Source: Buxus sempervirens (taxonomy: Eukaryota; Streptophyta; Magnoliopsida; Buxales; Buxaceae). Taken from it: a stretch of DNA of 64,000 nucleotides. Shown piece after piece: positions 12,401 to 27,400 of this stretch. Location of the stretch: the NCBI GenBank assembly GCA_947561395.2, contig OX387182.1, forward strand, positions 32,295,949 through 32,359,948. Reading direction: 5' to 3'. Within the stretch, counting starts at the first letter, position 1; the number at the start of each line of letters is the position of its first letter. The notes beneath the pieces were generated by a model. The model was given only the letters and a program-made list of their open reading frames with translations. It did not search any database and had not been told where the DNA came from. The position numbers and the translations under genes are program-made.

Positions 12401-15400
12401 ACTTTATGGACATTATGGCGGGTACGCAATCAGATCATTTTTTAGGGCATGGCGGTTAGCAGATCCTGCGTAGTCGATCAGGCAATGTCTGTGATAGCTT
12501 CATGAGCGTCGGTGCAAAAGGATTTTACATCTTATTCTTCTTCTAACATCATTAGGGATTGGTCGACTATGATCCACATTTAGTGTTTAGTTCTTGTTTT
12601 CCCCTGCCTTTCTGCTTTTCGGTGGTGACTGTTTGTAGTTAGACATTCTTATTTTGTGGTCCATGATGTCCTTATTATTATTTTGTAATTGTTGTATTTT
12701 CTAGGTCATCTCACAGCTTGTGGGCTCCCCTTCTTTTGATCTTAATGAAATCTTCATTAATTATCAAAAAAAAAAAGTGAAAGGTTGTGTCCCGAGAAAA
12801 TACAAAACAAAAAAATTACAAATTGTTATATTAATGTCTAAAATCTCCAAATAATTAATACAAGAGAATCTATTGTGTCTTAAATCTCTAATAGCAAAGA
12901 AGAACACCCGAGTTAGTTTCATTACTTCTTCATTATTTAATCTAAAGTACCTATCTATCCATCATCATCCTCTTCAACATATCTTTGGATTTCGTCTTTG
13001 TGTTTTAAATAGTGGCGATGATAACTACAAATTTCTGATAAATGACTGTGTATGTGTATTTTTTTCTTTTTCAGATAGTTGATTTGGACATGGATGCAAT
13101 CTATCTAACGCTGCTATTACGAACCTTTGACTTTGTCTTTACATGTTCCAAATTATATGGGATGAATTGATCTTATCTTTGATAAATTCAAGGATTTTTC
13201 AAATTTTAAATGATGGCATTGTTGAACAGCCTGCTTCACCTATGTGTTTCAAGGATTTTCAAATTTTCAATGATGGATGCAATCTTATCTTTGATTATAT
13301 AGCATGATCAAACTTTATTGAAAAACCTCGTACATGCAAAGCATATGCATGTTTACTAGTATCATAAAAGGGCATAACTGTATATGACCCTTACGTCGTT
13401 CCACTTCCTTCGAGTCTTCAAAGAGCTCATATTTGCAAAGGACGACAAGGTTGATGGAGACCAAGTACACCTCCTTCTCCCCTCTCCCCCTCTTTCTTTC
13501 GTCTCTCCTATCTCTTTTCTCTCACCCACTTCCAGTGCTCCACTCCCTCTCACTTTCTCTAGGAAGAAAAGTATGTTAGGAGGAGACAAGAATAGATGAA
13601 TTATTTAGGAAATATTGGAAAATAATTCCAGAAGCACACTTTATCATTATTATAATTCCAGATAATAAGACAATGTAAGATAACATTTTATAAATAAAAT
13701 GAAACTTATCTGAATATGTAGACCAAGGCATGCAAAATTTTCACCATCCTTAATACCAAGGTTTGCAATCGAAATTTCGCTATTTTCCAAGGTGGTGACA
13801 TGAAACCACCTTGTAAAAGGAAATATCGAAGATTCCCTGATGTCGGCAAAATGTTGCGAAATGTCATTAATATACTATTTTTTTTTAGCTTTTTTTTTCA
13901 AAATTTTAATGTCTGGCGATTTTCCCTCATTTTGGTGACATGTCGTCGAAATGTCTCCGGCATTTTGTCAGTGATACCTGGCAAAATGTTGTTCGAAATG
14001 ACATTGTAAACATTGCTTAATATTGAAACATTCCCTATCGAACTGTGTCTTTAGTGCACTAGGTTATTGGCAGTTAGTGTCCATGATTTAACGGTCCTTG
14101 ACCTCTCGGTAGGTTGCATGGAATAGTGGTTCAAAGGCAAACTGATGGTGTATTGACATGGGAAGAAGAGGTTATTGAAATTTCGAAAGGAAGAAAACGA
14201 GAGTAAGAGCGAGAAGAGAGAGCGAACTCATTCTCTTGAATCTTTTCATACCTCGAATGGATTGTGGGAGTCCCTATTTATGGAGACTTTTACATTCATT
14301 TTGATTCTTTTTAAGTGAAGAGGTATATTCAAGTGATACATAGGTGTCTCTTCACGTGAAGATTTGCATCCAAATACTAGAAGCACCTAGTCATATATAC
14401 ATTTTCAAAAGGACATAATGTCTTTTCAAGGCATCTATTCACTTTAAAGGTGCCTCAAGTTGATACATCTCTTTACAAATGGGGAAGGTTAAGTACACAT
14501 TTAAATAGATATTTGGGCCCACAAAAAGCACAAGGATCAAATTCACAAGAATGAAAGCCCGATAAATAAAATTTTGAATCAACTTGCAGCAATCCACATG
14601 TGTTTCAAAATTGAGAAAATAGAGAAGTGTAAAGTGATTAATAAGAAAAATGTGCAATGACACTAGTTTCTTTTGGACTGGAGCCGATATTTAAGATATA
14701 CAGGACAGGGAATTTAAAGCTTGATAATATAAATATCTTGAATTATTTCTCTTTGCTGTATAGCTTCCGTTCTTGTAATCCATATATTGACTTGCCACCG
14801 TCTAAGTTATAAACAGGTTGGCACATTACAGCCATGTGCCCTTGGGCATTCATAGGTGCTTTAGAGAATCAGTCTAAATTCTCAAACAGAAGCGGCCTCA
14901 CTTCAACAAAATACACCACCTTTTTTATAAGGCTTTGGTACTTATTAAGAGTTTACTAACTCAACCTCTAGTTTCAATTACCACCGTTAACACCTTAAGG
15001 AGCGATTTTAAAAATTGGTTTACAATGCTGATAAACATCTCAGGCGACTTGCTGATAAATATCTTGGGTTCAAGAAAGGAATTTTGGAAAGGCTCTACAG
15101 GCGTGGGGAGTGCGTAAAGGGATTTTACAAAAGAATTTGATATGGAATCTAGCACCAGCTTCTATTTCTTGGGTCATTTGGGGAGAATGGAACAACAGAA
15201 TATTTAGAGGCCATGAGAGGAACATAGCATATTTAGAGAGGAAAGTTTTGAGGTTGCTGTATAACTGGTTAGCACCTCATAGTATGATGACTAACATACA
15301 ACTTCATGACCTGCTCCTGGGTGAAATGTTCCCAGATTAGGGAAGGGATATCTTTTGTAATAATCAGGTTGTCTAATATTGTGTGGAGAACAGTCACGGT

Positions 15401-18400
15401 AAACTATACTCACTCATGCTGTTTTTAGAATGAGGTAAATGTGAGGGTCTGAGATAGTGAATTGTAATCTTAAATACACAATCTGTGTACCTATAAAACT
15501 GTTCTCTAGTATTTTTTATAATGATATATCTACATTACCGATCCAAAAAAAAAAAAAAACATAATTCCCAGGATCTCCATCTACATGGTTTGGTTGCTGG
15601 TTGTTTTTACTAAGGATTTTGATCCCATCCCTCTTTATGTTTCCAACATTAATCTTTGTGTTAGTGGCTCAAAGAGTCTACTAGATTCTTAGATATGTCA
15701 TGACATTTAATATACTTAAATTAGGCTTTTATTATAAAACTACACATTTGTCTTCTTAAAGTATATCCCACAATTTGCCTTTTTCTGAGATATAATCCTA
15801 TCTCATGAGATATCTATTACAAAGTTAAAATCATCAATCATTATTGAAGTGATGAACCATTCTTAAAATGCATAATCATTCCCCACATTTCCAAAGATAT
15901 AAATAAAATTTATGGATTTCACTAATTATCATATGCATCAAACATATCGAGTCTTTTGATATAACTAGAAAACATGCACATGCTTTGCATGTGGGAGGCT
16001 TTTCAATAATTAAATGAATATAAAAGCAGTAGATATAAAATGGAAAATTATAAAAATTTTTAACGTTAAATATAAAAGGAATAAAAGACAAATTACATAT
16101 TGAGGTGGGTATTCGAAAATAGTGGATCTCATAAAAAGAGTGTATAAGTGGCCCGTACCTGATCGAGCATTGGGCCTTCACATTTTGGAGCCCCTGTTGG
16201 GCCTTGTAAGGTGTCTGATGTCTTGAAGTGGCCCATACCTGATCTTCAGAACCTTATAGCTCAAAGAAGTAAGAAACGTCCTAAACTCTTTATTTGCTAG
16301 GAAGAAATCAGAGATGTATGTGGAACCTGATACAGAAGTCTCGTTTTGAAGGAGAACGCTGCATCTGGGCCCTATCATTGAAGCTCTTGGAAGTGGTAGT
16401 CAATCGGAAGCTGAGAGGAATGATCCCTGTCTTAGATGCCCTCTCCCAGATCAGTATTACAATTTCAGCTGGGGAAAGAATTGATGGAGGCAATATTCCG
16501 TCAAAGGTCCGGTTGGAATCAGAGGCTGAGGATTTCTGTTCATCCAAGGAGGGTGAGGGGTTCCTAGAAGATGATGAAATAGATCCTCGTGGCCTGCTAG
16601 ACATGCTAAATGAGGATGGTGGTGATCAAATACTTCTATAAGTTTCTAAAAGATTCTTTTGAATTCTATAAATTATTAAAGTCCCAATATGGTTCATCCA
16701 GCTATATATAGCTGTTTAATATAAGATTCTTTTGAATTCTATAAATTATTAAAGTTCTAATATGGTTCATCCAGCTATATATAGATGTTTAAGTCCTTAT
16801 ATGGTTTCTGCAGCTATATATGCGGCTGATGGGATGAGTCAAATAAAGGTCAATTGGAGTCTGGACCCAGGCACTCCTTGGGTTACCTTCAAGGAATGTT
16901 GCTACTTCATATTAATTTTCCCTTGCTCAAGTCGTTCATAATGTGAGCTGAAATAATGTGTCAGAATTGCTTCTGTTTTTAAAGTTCACACGACTACTTA
17001 ACAGTTACTTAACAGCAGATTCCTCCTTGAATGAGATTTTTGAGTTAAATCTATGAACTATATAGGTTGTGTCCTTAGAGATGGTTAGCTGATGTTGTTT
17101 TATGTTATTTTTTTATCCTTCAGGGAGTGAATTTTCCAGGGATGATGTTTTAGAAATATTTTTAAAAGAGAGACAGTTGAATGGAGATTTAATATCAAAA
17201 GCTTCTGACATAGTATGGCAGAAAGATGTTCTGAAATTTATTGACTCAGAAGCCAGGATGCTTGATGACCATCCTCAACAATCAGGGGAGGTATGATGAA
17301 AAGGCCTTTTCTTTATTAGATTGGGTATTTGAGTCAATATCATCCAAGATTTAAAATATATATATATATATAATAAGAATAATAATAATAATAAATTTTT
17401 TTTTTGAAATCCTGGATGATATTTTTTAGCTATAAATTCACAGTTTTTTAACCAGTTATTTAAGGCATGCCTAGTATGAATTGTGCTCTTAGCTACCCAA
17501 AGCGATCTAATTTTCTACCAAATGAGGCTGACATACTTGGGTATCACTTTGGACCTCACCATCATTGATAGTCAGCTATTTTAAATTTGTTTCTTTGTTT
17601 AATTTTAATTTTGGAATGATATTGACAGCATTTTCAAATTTACAAACTTGTTCTAATTAAGAAGTACGCCATTTGAACTAGGAGGTTATTACTTCTACTT
17701 ACAAGCATACGAAGACTTAAGTTGATTAACGGGTATGCTTTATGGAGGCTCATGCACTCTGGAACAGGGATTGGGTGTCTCGTTCATTAATATGCTTAAA
17801 TCAGCTAAAAGCAGTCTGAAATTTTGTGCTTAGTTCGCAGGGTCTTTGATTTTATCTTTTATATTATTTACTTTGTAATCCACCTGCTGACTGTGTTAAT
17901 AAGATTACTTTTCAAGCTTCTGATTCTTTATTATGACCTCTGCATGGTTCAGTAAAAAAAAAAAGACAGCATTTGCAAATTCGTCATCACAACTTGAGAA
18001 ATGCTTGATCCAGAATCAGAAACCATTTTATATGTTTCTCATATGAAATGGCTTCCTGATTTTTATCCTCACAATCTTTTAATGTGAGTGGCTAATGAAG
18101 AACAGTTATTGGGCCAAAATCACTTAATTTAGTCAGAAGCAGTCCTATATGTTGAAGTTAATCAAAGCCAAATGTTACTGTGTAAGGGATTTCTGTATTC
18201 TATTACTGCTGCGTCAGAATTTACAATCTTATCAGGAAACTTGTCAAAAAAAAAAAAGAAATAAGATGACGGTGCTTGTGTTAGAAAGAAGAAGAAAGAA
18301 GGGAGAAGATTCCTTTCTCTTAAATGCAGAAAAAGAGGGATGATCAGCCAAAAAATCAGTTTTGGTTGTCCCCAGCTGCATTAAAAGTGCATGTTAGTGT

Positions 18401-21400
18401 TTTTCTCAAAATAATGAGGACTAATAACTGAAATATACTCCTAAATAAAAACAGTGCATATGGATAATAAAACAAATCATGTCTTGATACTCACTCTAAA
18501 GCTGGAGCAGATATATTTTCCTGCCCCCAGCCTTAAACACTTGGTAGAAAAGGACAAACTTAGTCATTTCATGACACGTTATATTACTAGCACTTTATAC
18601 AGCTGCCTGGTTGTCACAAAACTTGGTTATGGGCTTTATGCCAGTAATATAAAATTCACTTATTAGAGATTTAAGCCACATTAGTTCACAAGCTGTATTG
18701 GCCATATCCCTATACTCTTCCATGTAACCAGGTTACGTCTAATAAATGTGCACAAACCTGTGGTAGAACCAAGGTTTACTGTTTCTGTGGCGATGGGCGT
18801 GGTGCCGTTCATCGCACGAAACGAAATTTCGCTGGCATGCTGCCACAAATCGCCAATGAAAATTTCAAGAAATTTTTATTTCCCTCCTTTGTTTCTCCCA
18901 TTTTGCTTGTTTCGTCGGCACGCCGCAAAAAATCGACAGAGACACAAATCAGCGATTTTACACCTGGGAAACGCATTGCCAATTCAAAAAAAAAAAAAAA
19001 AACGAAAAAACTGTAAACACTTGGTAGAACTATAAATGAGGACATATTACAGTGAGATAACCGCTGATAACAACCCTGCTCAAGGTGGTGCAAGTATTTT
19101 TATCTTGTCTTGCTTGCTCAAAATATTATTTAAGCTGCTTACTCCCTTGGTTAAAGTATCTGCTAGTTGCCGATCAACTTTACATTAATGGTGTATAAGT
19201 TCATGTAGTCTTCAACCTTTCCCTGGTAAAGTAATGATAGCCTCAATGTGTGTTGTTCTGTCATGCTGGACTTCACCTTGAACTACGTTCTAAGCAATGG
19301 TAACAGCATCCAGGTCATCCCAGTGTGATGATTTGACACTACATCAACTTAAAACACCTGAAGAAGAATTGTTGACAAAATCTGCTTTCAAATACCATAT
19401 GCCAGGGCCTTGTTATCAGCATCTACAATTGATCTTGCACCTAAAGATTGGATCTTGCTTTTTTTCCACTCTAGTTTCCCTTTTATTACCGCTTTCAAAT
19501 CATTTGTTGAATGAACCAAACTTGAATTCTTAAATGCTCTGCTTTTAGGTGAAGTGTCAGTCCATGACAGGATTCCCCATTGTTATTGATTTCTATAATT
19601 AGTTTATGAATGGAGTGTCAGAAATATGGATATTTTTAATTGCTTCTAACAATTTCTATTTGTTGAGGTTTTTTTTTTTTACTTCTTTCGCAGTCTTCAT
19701 TAGTCCAAGAGTCTCTTTTTCTCTCTCTTGATATATATGTATTCTTTTCAGTAAATATATGTAAAAAAAAATTTATGCTCCTAATTGAGACTTCTTTTGA
19801 TATTCTAGTTATCTAGTTGTATTTATTGTTATCTAAATTTCTGTGCTCATATTCGAGTTCTATCCCCTGAAATATGATCTCTTCTTATTATTTTGTCTTC
19901 TAGTTCAAGTCCATATTCATATTCTAGTTCTAGTAGAATACCAATAAAGAAAAAAAAATTCTAGTTCTAGTGTCCCATGCTGAAGCTAGAATCCAATTCC
20001 TTCAAGTTATATAAGTAAATCAAATTTCTGCTTGTTTCTTGTACAAGCTCTTGCAATCCTGATTCTACTTATTCAATCCAAATTCTCTCATTGCGCCCAT
20101 AAGTAACCTTAAATATATGATTTCCTTAAAGCCCTACTTTTTGTTCATTAAATAATTATAGCTCTGGGTTCTCATAATCTGTTCTCCATAATCACATCTG
20201 CACCATATCAACCATCTTTGTTCATCGAATTTGCACAAATTCTGTATACTCTCCCGTAGACAAAACAGGGAGTCAGTCATGAAAAAAAGGTACAACGTAC
20301 TCAATTTATGAAGGGCAGTGAGTTCTTTCAGTGGCCAATCAACTATATGGCTGAGGGAAGGGCTGTGTTGCCCACAACTGGGATTATTCTAAAATGTGAC
20401 TTATTACTGATTATGGCAAGTCTCTCAAATAGTCTTGAGCTTATGAAACAAGATCAAGGAATAAACCAAACTGACTTGCCAAAAACTGAGCAGCAATATG
20501 GTCATGACTCATGAAGACTAGATTAAAATTGGGTAGAACTTTTATTGTGAAGCTTGATGTATTCAAGATTATTTTTCTTTCTTTGGTATTCTCCATGTAA
20601 ATTGTAGGAGAGGATGAACTGAACCCCCATACTTTAGACACAAGTTTGTACTGCAATAGGAATAGCAGCTGTCTTCCAAATCCATTTGTTGTTTGCTTTT
20701 ATCTCCTTGCTTGAGGGCATAAATTATTTCTGACAATCACTATATGAATTTCTTTGGTTATTTTGCAAACTCATTCACTTTGATCTGTGTGGAAAATCAC
20801 TAGATTAGAACTGTAAAATTTCTGTAGATTTATTATACCGATGAAATTGATGGTATTAATCAGTCTTCGCTGCTAATAATGAACTGAAGGCAAGGGTCAT
20901 ATTCATGATGCTTTATGTTTTGCTGTTATGTTCTTGATTTCAGAGAAATAATTGTTGATAATACTGTCTGGTTCTGAATGACATTAATAGGTTGCAAAAA
21001 GTGAAAATGACAGTGGATTCCTGAAGCTGACAAGGACCAAGGAATGGGTATCGGGTGACAATGCTGCTCCTATAAATAAGAAACGTGTTATCAAGGTCTG
21101 CCTTTAGGCGGTTATCCTTCAAATATTACTGTTATCATGGGCTTTGGAGCAAGTAAAATTTTTTGTTCCTAGTGCTTAATCTGGTGATGAAGGTGAAACA
21201 GAAACTTTGTTAAAGACACTTCTGTAAATGACATGTCATTGATGTGCTTAATGATAGGAGTTGCAGAATGAAAGTGAAAGGAGGAAGAGACTGAACCTTC
21301 TCAAATATGAAGCTGTATGGTACCTGTTTGGACTTATTTTCATTCAGAAATATGAATCCCAAGGCTTTGTTTTCCATCTCCTTTGTCTCTTTTATATGAT

Positions 21401-24400
21401 GTGGTTTATGTGATACACCAAATAGAAATAATATTATTTATTGTTAATCACTTACATACTTATTTGGCACTTTATCCCCATATTCTTGTTCTTGTTATTT
21501 AATATTGGTTATGATGATGATGAATAGCTGCTTATGGGACTGAATTGTGGCTTTATCCCAAGATCCCTGAAAATTTAGAAAACCAGGTCAGCCATTCACC
21601 TAAATTACCAGGGGTATTACCTTTTGATGGTCTGATCAACACATGGATCATCTGGCACCCACCCATTAACATCATCTGACTAACCCTTCGTGATTAAAGA
21701 ATTCTATGTTCCAAAGGAAGCTAGTAGGAATTTTATTTTTCTTAGGAATATAAATATGTGTTCCCTCTAGGATTTTATTTATTTTGATTTAGGTTAGCAA
21801 GGCTCTGTTTATATAAATACATGTAATTATTTTTTCTTTCTCAAGTATTGGATGTTGGAGACTGAATATTCACTTTGAATTAGGCCCAATCTCTATGGAT
21901 CTGAACAATTAAGTTGATAAAAGCAACCACAAAACACCAATCTAACGAGGAAACCATAGAAATCCATATAGGTAAAACCTCGGGTCTATTAAGGTGACCA
22001 ACCATTGAAAATCAATCTACTAATCAAATGTTTAATATATTTAAGAGCTTAAAAAATAGTACAGACTTCCATCTCATACCTAGATAACCCTTGCTCGATT
22101 CCACGATGAATCAACTCCTAGTTTCTTGATTCCATGCTTCACCTTGAAATCCTTGAAGCAATCACAAATGGCTCTTTGTAATCCACCAAAGAGTTCTTCA
22201 ATCCTTTTTGGAATCCACCAAAGTCTTCAATCTCTTTGGAATCCACCAAAGAATTTTAAGATCTGAATCTCTCTTTGGAATCCACCAAAGATTTCTTTAT
22301 ATTTTCAATTGAAAGAAATGTTGAATGTTTCTTAAAGAAACTCTCTTAAATATGAAGATTAAACCTCTCTCCCTTCTCCCTTTCTCAATTTGGAAAATAC
22401 AAGATAGATGAAAGAAGAGAAGTAACAAAACCCTAAGTGAAGAGCACTCAAAACCCTCCTAAAAAACCCTAAGAAGAGAAAACTTACGAACTCTCTAAGT
22501 CTGGAAAAAATAGAGCTATTTATATGCTTAAAACCTGTATTCCAAGCAGTTGCAGTAAGGCTACATCATTGCCTTCTTCACTTCTTGCACCTGTGCAAAG
22601 CCTGTAGTCAACACAAGCAGTTTCTGTTTATAGAATAACTCAAATCTACAGTCTTCCAATTAATCTTCTATAAATCGTGGGATCATCAAGAAGTTTTTTT
22701 TTTTATCAATAATAAGCATTATGATATATATTAGATAAGAATAATTAGACGATTACATGGTACACGAATAGTGTACTACCCAACTCACCTGTACCAACAT
22801 CCCCACAAAAAGCAAACACACATGTTACATCCCACAAACATCCACAAAAGACTCACATGATAAGAACCTTTCCAACTGCACACCAGAGAAAGATGAAAGT
22901 TGAGAAGACCACCAAAACAGTAACTCTAACACCTTTGCCTCCACTCTCTTTGGATTCAACTCCTTATTTCTAAAAATTCTTCGATTTCTTTCCCCCCAAA
23001 TGGCCCAACATACAGCTGCAGGCACCATATTCCAAAGCTTAGATAAGACATCATTCTCCTTCTTCCATCCCCAAGCCTCAATAGCAAGTTAAGTTTTTCC
23101 GGTTTAGCCCACCACAAGTCGAACTTTCTCAAGATACCACTTGAGTCCACCACAAGTGGGATCATCAAGAAGTTGACCATCATCCTTGCTTAGTTTTATG
23201 TTCTGAGTCATAGGGGATTTAACTGGTCTAACACCAAGGAAACCCACATCCTCCAACACTTCTAAGGCGTATTTCCTTTGACTAACAAAAATACCCTTAG
23301 AAGTTCTGGCCATTTCCAGACCTAAGAAATAATTTAATGTCCCTAGATCTTTGAGTTTAAATTTGTCATTCAATAGCTTCTTGAATTGATTGATGTAATC
23401 CAAATCATTTCCAGCTAGTATGATGCCATCTACATAGATCAAGAGTGCCTTGTATGAGCAACCATCTTTGTGTGAATAATGTATAGTCTGATTTTGATTG
23501 CACGAACCGTTGAGAGTTGATGAATGATGAAAGTTTCTCAAACCACTGTCTAGAAGCTTGCTTCAACCCGTAAAGGGACTTGTTGAGTTTGCAAACCAGT
23601 TTTTCACCATGCGGCGCCGCGCCCCCCCCCCCCCCCCCCCCCCCCTCCTTTTGATCGGTAATAATGGAGGATATGTATTAAAATATAGAAACCAGCCCAA
23701 CAGGTACACGGAAAGTGTGCCAGGGCTGGACAAAGTCATTATTGACACCATGCTCCCCCTGTTGCTCATACCCTGGAGGCATATTCATGTAAACTTTCTC
23801 ATGTAAATCACCATGGAGGAAGGCGTTATTGACATCAAGTTGGTACAAGTGCCAGTTCTTGATGGCAGCCACAGCAAGTAAGGTTTTAACAAAAACTAGC
23901 TTGGCAACAGGAGCAAAGGTCTGGCCTTCTTCTTCTCTTCAGTATCATCTGCCTTAAGCTTAGTTTCATAGCTCCACTTACAATCCATGGTTGACTTGCC
24001 CTTAGGTAAAGTGGTCAAGTGTTGGTGTCATTGGGTGCTTGGATTTCAGAATCCATAGCTGAACACCAATCAGGGTCTTTGGAGGCTTGACAATAGGTTG
24101 TGGGGTCAGTGATGGTAGAGAGGGAGATGGAGTAGTTTTGGTGAGAGGGAGAAAGTTTGGTCTAACCAAACCAAGATAGGAAGAAATGTTATGAGATGTA
24201 GAATGAATGACTAATGGAGTGGATGTAGCATGAGATGCCAATGAGCAATGATAGTCATGTAAATAAGTGGGTGTGTGTCTAATCCTAGAGGACCTTCTGA
24301 TGGGTGGAGGGGAAGGAGAAGAGGAAGGTACAGTAAGGGAAGGGGGATTGACATAGGAAGGAACATGAGAGGGAGAATGAGGGGAGTAAGGAGATTAATT

Positions 24401-27400
24401 AACTGGAGGGTGAATAGGGTCAGATGAGTAAAAGACAGGTAAGGGAGAGAAAAGGGAAGGAGAAGGAGGGGAAATAGTAAATGATGAATCAGGAGAATGG
24501 AAAGGAGATACTGATTCATGAAAGATGACATCACGGGAATAGAATATGAGTTTGGAATTAAGATCATATAATTTGTAAGCCTTCATCCCGTGAGGTTATC
24601 CTACGAAAATACAAAGTCTGGCCCTTGGATAAAACTTGGTGTGGTTTCTTTTGAGCGTGGAAGCATAACAAAGACAGCCAAATACCCTAAGATGGGAGTA
24701 AAAGAAGGTGGAGTGGAAAACAGAATTTCATAAGGCGTTTTGTTAGAGAGATGAGTATTGGGTGTTCTATTGATGAGATACACAGCTGTGAGGATGCAAT
24801 CACCCTAGAAATGAATGGGAAGGTTGGCTTGGAATCTAAGGGCCCTTGCAACATTGAGGATGTGTTGATATTTCCTTTCAGCTACTCCATTTTGCTTTGG
24901 TGTATCAACACAACTACGCTGGTGAATGATGCCTATAGATGAATAGAAATCTGACATTTGGAATTCAAGTCCATTATCTGATTGTATGATTTTGATTTTG
25001 ATAGAAAATTGAGTTTCAATCATGGAATAAAATGATTGAATGAAAGCACAGGTCTGGGATTTGGTATGCATCAATAAGGTCCAAGTGGCTCTACTAAAAT
25101 CATCTACAATGGTAAGAAAGTATCTAGAGCCATCAATGGAGGGTGTGGGAAAAGGTCTATTTCATGGTGAATTAATTCAAAAAAGGACTGAAAAGCATGT
25201 TCAGGAAGAGGAAAAGACATCTATGTTGCTTTGATATTGGACAAACAATACAATGAAAATTCTGAGGAATATGTGTCTCAAGTACAGATTTCTGAAGTAT
25301 ACTAAGTCTAGGTAAAGACAAATGTCCAAGTCTATTGTGCCATAGATTGGCTTGAAAATTATTGACAGTAAAATCATAGTAAGAAGAAACATAATTATGT
25401 ACATTATTGACAGGATTAGCATAAACTAATTGACTACTATGCTGATAAAGATGATAGAGGCCACCTTCACATCTCCACAGTCCACACTCCAATCGTCATC
25501 CATGTAGATAGGTGCTGGATGATGCAGAAGTTGGATAGAAAGATCAGACAACAATTATGAGATGAAATGAGTCGACTGGCTTAAATTAGATTGAAAGAAA
25601 AGCTTGGCAGCAGAGAACATTGTTAAGGATCAAAGAAGGTGAAATATGGATAGTATCGATGTGTGTGACAGATGCACGGTTACCATTTGGCAATTTTACT
25701 GATGCATTAATGGTAGATGTGATGGAATGAAGATGTGAGAGTGAACAAACCATGTGATCAGTGGCATCTGTGTCAATGATCCATGTGTTTTGGTTTTGTT
25801 TGTGACTTGGAGAACTTGAGAGGCAGATGGAGTTACCTAAGAAATTAGGCGCATAAGGAAGGCTGGAAACCTCTGTGGATAATGGAAGCTGGCTGACTTG
25901 GTTGACTGATGGTGAAGGCAGGGGAGGCAAATCCTGATTGCTGATGGAAGGACTGTGATGCATCAGTTGAGGTTTCAGAATAGAAAGAATTTTCTGACAT
26001 TGTTCTGGAGTGATGTGTAGTTGAGAGATCTCAGCAACCATCTTGGAGTCACCGGTGGAACCTGAAGCTTGATTGGCAGAAGATGTGTTTCCCTTGTTCT
26101 TAGTGAACATAAAACCAAGAGGAAATCCATGAATGCGGTAGCATTTATCCTTGGTTTGACCAAGGTTCCCACGATGATGCAAATAGGTCTCTCTCTCTTG
26201 AAATTCTGGTTAGTATTTATCTGTTTTTGAGGGAATTGACTTGCAAAAGCTGCTGCCTACACTTTAATTGTTACCGGTAATCTCTCGTTGTGTTTCTTCT
26301 TGTAATATTAAAGCAAAGACCTTATTGATTAGAGGTGAAGGTTCCATGAGGAGGATCTGACTGCGTGTAGCAGAATAAGTCTCATCCAGTCCCATGAGGA
26401 TACATCACTTGGTCATTAGATTGGTGAGGGCACTGGTGATATGATTGATACTTGGCTAACTCTTCCCAAAGTCCTTTGATCTTAGTAAAGTAAGCCAAAA
26501 CAGATCCAAGATTTTGAGAAAGAGAAGCAATGGTTTTCTGTAACTTGTAAATATGAGGACCATTGCTCTAATTGAATTGGTCTCTTAATTCTAACCAGAA
26601 CTTCCTGCGGAATCTAGGTATATGACACTAGAATGCATTTATTTTGGAATGGAATTAAGGATCCAAGAAGATACCACCATGTTGCATCACCTCCAAGCTG
26701 TATACTTCAGATCATCAGGTGGAGGCTCAGTGATGCTCCCGTCGATAAATCCTTCCTTTTGCTTCACTCCAAGTGCCATAGTCATGGATCGACTCCATGT
26801 GGAGTAGTTATCTTCATTTAGGATGAGAGTGACAAGTTGTAAGCCTGTGTTATTTCCATGATGAAGATAGTAGGGACTGTTCGGATCCTCAATCACATTG
26901 TGTGATGAGGATGCAGCTGATCGTGGCCGAATCTCCTTTGATAATGCAATGTGAAAATCCCCTTTTATTTGCCTCTAATAGACCAAACAAAAGGGCCATC
27001 ATCTCCGCACGAGTAGAGTTACCATCTCCCACCGGACCACTAAAAATGAAAATAATCAGCCCCGTACTATCCCTCCCAACTCCTCCAATGCCTGAAGGTC
27101 CAGGATTGCCGAAGGAGCTTCCATCAACATTTATCTTCATAATGCCAGTTGTAGGTGCTTTCCAAGAAACCCCACTCCTTGCCTTTGTCCCAAAGGAAAA
27201 ACAACAACACATCATCCAATCTCTCATAATTTGGGTGCAACTCCAATCTCGAAATTCCGGACTAACAGACGCCCAGAAAGCTACATCCATCAGTATCTTA
27301 TCAATCACCTGATCCCTACTAAGAAGGGCATCTCGGAAAATCCTCCGGTTATGCTCCAACCATATATGCCATATCATTACATGGAAAATCCACCCATATA

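Larger units (their letters stand above)
9653..12774 (+). mobile_element. 5'-truncated LINE, 3.1 kb, with TSD and A tail
   Basis: It starts abruptly inside ORF2 at [14 protein letters not shown], a motif that lies between the endonuclease and reverse transcriptase in plant L1-type LINEs. It runs through RT and zf-RVT to an A run at about 12766-12774. A 17-bp TSD with one mismatch flanks it, so both ends are defined. It sits in sense orientation in host intron 1. Several stops and frame changes in ORF2 show it is dead. Confidence 0.92.
22648..23872 (-). pseudogene. Copia copy 1 reverse transcriptase (broken)
   Basis: On minus it reads [29 protein letters not shown], then (after a 133-bp insertion) [20 protein letters not shown]. 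Next comes the catalytic region [14 protein letters not shown], where the usual YVDD is YVDG, then [20 protein letters not shown] and, beyond the 460-bp [12 protein letters not shown]. The D-to-G change, the two insertions and the end deletion make it inactive. Confidence 0.88.

Noticed and set aside
16294..16641. Open frame as an exon of the host gene
   Set aside because: Exon 1 (phase 1) and exon 2 join exactly without it, and including it would break the frame.
24211..24567. 118-residue Leu/Pro-rich minus frame
   Set aside because: Shadow of the Ser/Pro-rich linker between Copia integrase and RT in another frame.
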